Positions 59,829-64,000 of a DNA stretch of 64,000 bases are shown here, piece by piece. Position 1 is the first letter of the stretch. Each line of letters begins with the position of its first letter. The stretch is from the NCBI RefSeq assembly GCF_014635665.1, contig NZ_BMDG01000016.1, positions 1 through 64,000 of the forward strand, in the 5' to 3' direction. This DNA comes from Isoptericola cucumis (lineage in GTDB: Bacteria; Actinomycetota; Actinomycetes; Actinomycetales; Cellulomonadaceae). The notes below the pieces were generated by a model, which worked only from the letters and a program-made list of their open reading frames with translations, was not told the origin of the DNA and searched no databases. The translations under genes and the position numbers were made by a program.

Positions 59829-60800
59829 TCAGGGGCGCGACTTGCGCAGGTACTTCGCCGCGAGGAAGCCGTACTTGCTGCCGGCCTTGACCTTCACCCA
59901 GCCGTTCTTCGTCGGGTGGATCATGGCCACCGCGGTGCCCTTGCTCAGGCTCGCGCGGACGGCCGACGACGTGGTGGGCTTGGCCCGCAGCCGCAGGCCG
60001 TTCACCTGCACGTACCTCGTGCCCAACGACGTCGTGGTGGGCGAGACGTAGTACGCGTGCATCCAGCCGACCGTGCCGTTGCGGTTGACCTTGCGCCAGA
60101 CGCCCGAGCCGTCTCCCGGCTTGGCGGTGAGCTTGAGGTTCACCCCGACCGTCTTGAGCACCCGGTAGTCCGTGCCCGGGCCGGAGCGGAGGTTGACGCT
60201 CGTCGTCGTGAAGTACTTGCACGACGTCGGCACGACCCGCTTGTTGGCCCACGCCGCACCCCGCCTGAGGTCGGCGCCGTGGTTCTTCATCCACGGCAGC
60301 GGGTCGGCGGTGCGGCCCGAGCCCTTGTAGGCGTTCTTCCAGATCTCCAGGTGCAGGTGCGGGGCGGTCGACGTGCCCGTGCTGCCGACCTGCGCGATCC
60401 GCTGGCCACGCTTGACGTTCTTGCCCGCCTTCACGAACCGGTCGCCGTCGATGACGTGCCCGTACACGTGGAAGACCTTGCCCTCGGTCGCGTTGGTGCG
60501 GATCACCACGACCTGGCCGAACCCGGTGGCGGACCCCGCCTTGACGACCCTCCCGGGCGCGACGGCCTTGATCGTGGTGCCGCGCCTGGCGCTCATGTCC
60601 TGGCCCTGGTGGTACGTGGACGCGCCGCGGATCGGCATGCACCGTGGGCCGTAGTAGGACGACAGCCCGTACGAACCGTCGGGCAGCGGGCGTACCGCGG
60701 CCTCGGCCGCGCCTGCCCCGACGAGGCCGGTGGCGGCGGCCAGGGCCCCGGCGAGCCCCATGGCGATGCCGGTCGTGGCGATACGGCGTGCGAGTCCCAT
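59829..60800 (-). CDS. Secreted M23-family peptidase with SH3-like repeats
   Basis: The 323-residue protein has a Sec signal peptide (AMGLAGALAAATGLVGAGAAEA) and an M23 LytM domain (~50-165) with zinc motifs HQGQDMS and HLHLEIW. Two SH3-like wall-binding modules follow (NLRSGPGTDYRVLKTV and LRLRAKPTTSSAVRASL). It would cleave peptidoglycan cross-links outside the cell. Its stop lies 7 bp from the convergent SDR stop. Confidence 0.92.
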   Translation of the reverse strand: MGLARRIATTGIAMGLAGALAAATGLVGAGAAEAAVRPLPDGSYGLSSYYGPRCMPIRGASTYHQGQDMSARRGTTIKAVAPGRVVKAGSATGFGQVVVIRTNATEGKVFHVYGHVIDGDRFVKAGKNVKRGQRIAQVGSTGTSTAPHLHLEIWKNAYKGSGRTADPLPWMKNHGADLRRGAAWANKRVVPTSCKYFTTTSVNLRSGPGTDYRVLKTVGVNLKLTAKPGDGSGVWRKVNRNGTVGWMHAYYVSPTTTSLGTRYVQVNGLRLRAKPTTSSAVRASLSKGTAVAMIHPTKNGWVKVKAGSKYGFLAAKYLRKSRP

Positions 60801-60977
60801 GTCCCTGCCCTCCCCGTGCGGAGGGCCCCGTTGCCCCCCGTGGCGCACGGTAACCATGCCGACGGCCGGAGCGCGCGGGATGACGGTCGCAAACCTTCCC
60901 TGGCACGCGCGAGTGTGAAACTCTCTTACCGTCCCGCCCGTCGTCCCGACCACGACCGCTCGACCGGAGGAACTGCA

Positions 60978-62642
60978 ATGACGCACCCCGACTCGACAGC
61001 CACGACCACCCCGACCGTCCCGACGGCGCGTGCCCTCGACCGCCGCGGCTTCATCACGCTGGCGAGCGCCGGCCTGGCCGGCTCCGCCCTGTCCGTCACC
61101 GTCGGGTCGATGACGCCCGCGGGCGCCGCGACGTCCACGGACACCCCGGTCGCGTCGTCCGCCGCGGCGCTCCCGGCCGCGCGCAAGCGCGAGCTGCGGG
61201 CGATGTGGATCTCGTCGGTGGTGAACATCGACTGGCCGTCGCGCACCGGCCTGAGCGCGGACGAGCTCAAGGCGGAGTACCTGCACTGGCTGGACGTCGC
61301 CGCCGACATGAACCTCAACGCCGTGTTCGTCCAGGTGCGCCCCACGGCGGACGCGTTCTGGCCCAGCCCGTACGAGCCCTGGTCGCAGTACCTCACCGGC
61401 ACGCAGGGCGGCGACCCCGGCTTCGACCCGCTGCGCTTCGTGGTCACCGAGACGCACCGGCGCAACCTCGAGCTGCACACCTGGTACAACCCGTACCGGG
61501 TGTCGATGCAGACCGACCCGTCCCGGCTGGTGCCCGAGCACCCGGCGCGGCAGCACCCCGACTGGGTGTGGCCGTACGGCGGCAAGCTGTACTTCGACCC
61601 GGGGCTGCCCGAGGCGCGCGAGCACATCTACCGCGCCATCCTGCACAGCGTCGAGCACTACGACATCGACGGCGTCCACTTCGACGACTACTTCTACCCG
61701 TACCCCGTGGCGGGCCAGACGCTGCCCGACGCCGCCACCTACGCGGCGCACGGGGCCGGCTTCGACACCATCGAGGCGTGGCGCCGGAACAACGTGGACG
61801 AGTTCGTCCGGGAGGTCTCCGAGCGCATCAAGGCGCTCAAGCCCTGGGTCAAGTTCGGCATCAGCCCGTTCGGCATCTGGCGCAACGCCGCGACGGACCC
61901 GCGCGGGTCGGACACGAACGGGTCGCAGAGCTACGACAACCAGTTCGCCGACACCCGCCGGTGGGTGCTCGAGGGGTGGCTCGACTACGTCAACCCGCAG
62001 ATCTACTGGCAGCTCGGACTCGCCGTCGCCGACTACCGCAAGCTCGTGCCGTGGTGGGCCGACGTCGCCGCGCAGTCGGGCGCCCACCTGTACGTCGGCG
62101 AGGCGCTGTACAAGGTGACGTCCGGGGTGTTCACCGACCCGGCCGAGCTGAGCAACCACCTCACCTACTGCGCCGAGGTCACGGAGGCCGGCACGCCCGT
62201 GCACGGCAACGTGCACTTCTCCGCGGTGCACGTGCCGCAGGACCCGCAGGGCTCGATGTCCCGGGTGCGCGCCGACCACTACGCCCACCCCGCCCTGGTC
62301 CCCGCGATGCCGCACCTGCCACGCACGCCGGTGCGCGTCCCCGTGCTGACGCACGTCGGCGCCACCGGCGACGGGGTGGAGCTGCACTGGGTGGACGCGG
62401 CGCCGCACCGCGCCCGGGCGACGTCGTTCGCCGTCTACCGCGTGCCCGGACGACACGGCGGACCCGACGCCGTCGACGTGGACGACGCGACCCACCTCCT
62501 CGCCACCGTCCGGTCGTCGGGGCGGGTGCTGCAGCAGCTCACCGACACGACGGCCTTGCCCGGCGAGCGGTACACCTACGTGGTGACGGCGCTCGACCGG
62601 GTGTGGAACGAGTCGGGCCCGAGCCGCCCCCGCCACGTCTAG
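60978..62642 (+). CDS. Tat-exported glycosyl hydrolase-like (DUF187/GH10-like) protein
   Basis: The 554-residue protein has a twin-arginine signal (DRRGFITLASAGLAG, ~21-35) followed by a TIM-barrel domain with AMWISSVVNIDWPS, GKLYFDPGLPEAREHI, DIDGVHFDDYFYPYP and INPQIYWQ-like VNPQIYWQLG. The C-terminal ~110 residues form a fibronectin-III-like module. Family members are putative glycan hydrolases, often of peptidoglycan or surface polysaccharide. GGAGG (60966-60970) fixes the ATG. Confidence 0.9.
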   Translation: MTHPDSTATTTPTVPTARALDRRGFITLASAGLAGSALSVTVGSMTPAGAATSTDTPVASSAAALPAARKRELRAMWISSVVNIDWPSRTGLSADELKAEYLHWLDVAADMNLNAVFVQVRPTADAFWPSPYEPWSQYLTGTQGGDPGFDPLRFVVTETHRRNLELHTWYNPYRVSMQTDPSRLVPEHPARQHPDWVWPYGGKLYFDPGLPEAREHIYRAILHSVEHYDIDGVHFDDYFYPYPVAGQTLPDAATYAAHGAGFDTIEAWRRNNVDEFVREVSERIKALKPWVKFGISPFGIWRNAATDPRGSDTNGSQSYDNQFADTRRWVLEGWLDYVNPQIYWQLGLAVADYRKLVPWWADVAAQSGAHLYVGEALYKVTSGVFTDPAELSNHLTYCAEVTEAGTPVHGNVHFSAVHVPQDPQGSMSRVRADHYAHPALVPAMPHLPRTPVRVPVLTHVGATGDGVELHWVDAAPHRARATSFAVYRVPGRHGGPDAVDVDDATHLLATVRSSGRVLQQLTDTTALPGERYTYVVTALDRVWNESGPSRPRHV

Positions 62643-62734
62643 GCCGGACGCACGACGCCGAACGGTTGCACCGAGCCATCAACCGGGACACTGTGACCTG
62701 TGCCACCATTGCAGACCTGGAACAGGAGTCGATG

Positions 62735-64000
62735 ATGCCTCGCACCGGTCCAGCGCTCCGGCGCACCCTCGCCCTCGCCCTCACGGCGGCCACGGCCGTC
62801 GCGGGCGTCTCCGCCGCGGCACCGCCCGCCACCCCCGAGGCCGCTCCCGCCCAGGCCGCCGGCCACGGCGGCGGCGGGGGCGGCCACGGCGGCGGGGGCG
62901 GCGCCGACCAGGTGGTGACCTGGGGCGCGAGCGCCGACACCGTCCCCGGGTCGCTCGACGACCAGACGGTCCGCAACCTGGTGCACACCAGCATCGGCGG
63001 GCGGAACGTCCGGGTCGAGGTGTCGAACGCGTTCGGCACCGAGCCCGTGACGTTCGACTCCGTGTACGCCGGGATCCCCGCCGACGAGGACGACCCGGCC
63101 GCCGACCTCGCGCCCGGCAGCAACCACGAGGTGACGTTCTCCGGCAGCTCGAGCGTCACCGTGCCGCCCGGCGCGCAGGCGCTGAGCGACCCGGTGGACT
63201 GGGACGTCCCCGCCGACACGACGCTCGCGGTGAGCGTGCACGCCGCGGGCGAGCAGGGCGCGCTCACCGGCCACAACCTCGCGATGTCGACCACCTACGT
63301 CTCCGAGCCCGGCGACGTCGCCGCCGACGAGAGCGGCGACGCCTACACGCAGACCGAGGAGCACTGGTACTGGGTGACCGGCCTGGTCGTGGACGCGCCG
63401 CGCCAGGTCGACACCCTCGCCCTGCTGGGCGACTCGATCACCGACGGGCACAGCTCGACCGTCGACGCGAACCACCGCTGGCCGGACCTCCTCGCGGACC
63501 GGCTCGCCGAGGAGCCGCTCCCCCATCGGTACGGCGTGATGAACCAGGGCATCTCCGGCAACCGCGTGCTGGTCGACAGCGCCGGGGTGAGCGCCCAGGC
63601 GCGCTTCGACCGCGACGTCCTGGCGAAGCCCGACGTCGAGACCGTGGTCCTGCTCGAGGGCATCAACGACATCGGCAACGGCGACGCCACCTCCGCGGAC
63701 CAGCTCGTCGCGGCGTACCGGCAGCTCATCGCCCGCGCCCACGCGGCGGACGTGTGCATCGTCGGCGCGACGCTCACCCCGTTCGAGGGCGCCTTCTACT
63801 ACAGCGAGGCCAAGGAGGAGGTGCGCGCCGGGGTGAACGAGTGGATCCGCACCAGCGGCGAGTTCGACGCGGTCATCGACTTCGACGCCGCCGTCCGCGA
63901 CCCGGAGAACCCGCTCGCGATGCTGCCCGCGTACGACATCGGCGACAACCTGCACCCCAACGACGCCGGCTACCAGGCGATGGCGGACGCCGTCGACCTG
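62735..64000 (+). CDS. Secreted SGNH/GDSL esterase, 3' end cut by window
   Basis: The 422 visible residues begin with a Sec signal peptide (LALALTAATAVAGVSAAAPP), then a Gly/His-rich linker (GHGGGGGGHGGGGGAD) and a carbohydrate-binding-like N-terminal domain. An SGNH-hydrolase domain follows: LALLGDSITDGHSS (block I Ser), VVLLEGINDIGNG (block III), and HPNDAGYQAMAD (block V Asp/His). It probably deacetylates polysaccharide or hydrolyses esters outside the cell. ATG 62735 has GGAG at 62725; ATG 62732 is the alternative. Confidence 0.9.
   Translation, partial: MPRTGPALRRTLALALTAATAVAGVSAAAPPATPEAAPAQAAGHGGGGGGHGGGGGADQVVTWGASADTVPGSLDDQTVRNLVHTSIGGRNVRVEVSNAFGTEPVTFDSVYAGIPADEDDPAADLAPGSNHEVTFSGSSSVTVPPGAQALSDPVDWDVPADTTLAVSVHAAGEQGALTGHNLAMSTTYVSEPGDVAADESGDAYTQTEEHWYWVTGLVVDAPRQVDTLALLGDSITDGHSSTVDANHRWPDLLADRLAEEPLPHRYGVMNQGISGNRVLVDSAGVSAQARFDRDVLAKPDVETVVLLEGINDIGNGDATSADQLVAAYRQLIARAHAADVCIVGATLTPFEGAFYYSEAKEEVRAGVNEWIRTSGEFDAVIDFDAAVRDPENPLAMLPAYDIGDNLHPNDAGYQAMADAVDL

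Noticed and set aside
59829-62636. Long minus-strand frame continuing upstream of the M23 peptidase
   Set aside because: The peptidase signal peptide begins at 60800; everything beyond is antisense to the Tat-exported hydrolase.

Overview
The window is high-GC DNA (GC-rich third codon positions, many GTG starts, 4-bp ATGA/GTGA stop-start overlaps) from an actinobacterium. Two-subunit transketolase, MHS transporter, ANTAR and ECF41/SigJ-type regulators and secreted M15/M23 peptidases suggest a soil or plant-associated Micrococcales member (perhaps Cellulomonadaceae or Promicromonosporaceae; inference only). I see no rRNA, tRNA, CRISPR array, intact insertion sequence or prophage.

1-8.6 kb: a GntR regulator, a divergent TetR/epoxide-hydrolase pair with two clear operators, then a cluster for oxidative (non-phosphorylating) L-fucose breakdown: mutarotase, FAH-type diketo-acid hydrolase, aldo/keto reductase, SDR and lactonase on the minus strand, facing a GH29 alpha-L-fucosidase. 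The fuconate dehydratase step is absent from the window. 8.6-13.5 kb: a membrane protein, an orphan TPP enzyme, a hypothetical and a PAS-ANTAR protein.

13.5-26.6 kb: an aromatic-catabolism stretch. A 3-hydroxybenzoate-4-hydroxylase-like flavoprotein is divergent from an IclR regulator. After three housekeeping or cell-wall genes, an MHS transporter is divergent from a homoprotocatechuate meta-cleavage operon (FAH-RraA fusion, GntR, hpaE, hpaD, hpaH, hpaI). Its last stop codon lies in an iron-box-like palindrome, from which a four-gene siderophore ABC importer follows (26.6-30.6 kb).

30.6-38.5 kb: a P-loop/methyltransferase fusion, an AGCS symporter, a branched-chain 2-oxoacid dehydrogenase operon (E1alpha, E1beta, E2), and a cold-shock protein with a structured leader. 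38.5-43.7 kb: an ArsR/two-SRPBCC operon with paired operators, an AlaA aminotransferase, an NAD(P)-binding protein, a self-inhibited Fic protein and a frameshifted small membrane protein.

43.7-54.7 kb: split transketolase genes behind a SoxR/MerR-like promoter, facing a PoxB-like pyruvate:quinone oxidoreductase; hisC; a holin-like membrane protein; a WXG-like/lipase pair; an ECF41 sigma factor with its probable target oxidoreductase; purB. Just after purB is a ~140-bp near-palindrome, followed by a decayed PadR-like gene.

55.5-64 kb: a LacI/FMN-reductase/arylamine N-acetyltransferase operon, an XRE regulator/SDR pair, a secreted M23 peptidase, a Tat-exported glycoside-hydrolase-like protein, and a secreted SGNH esterase cut by the window end.
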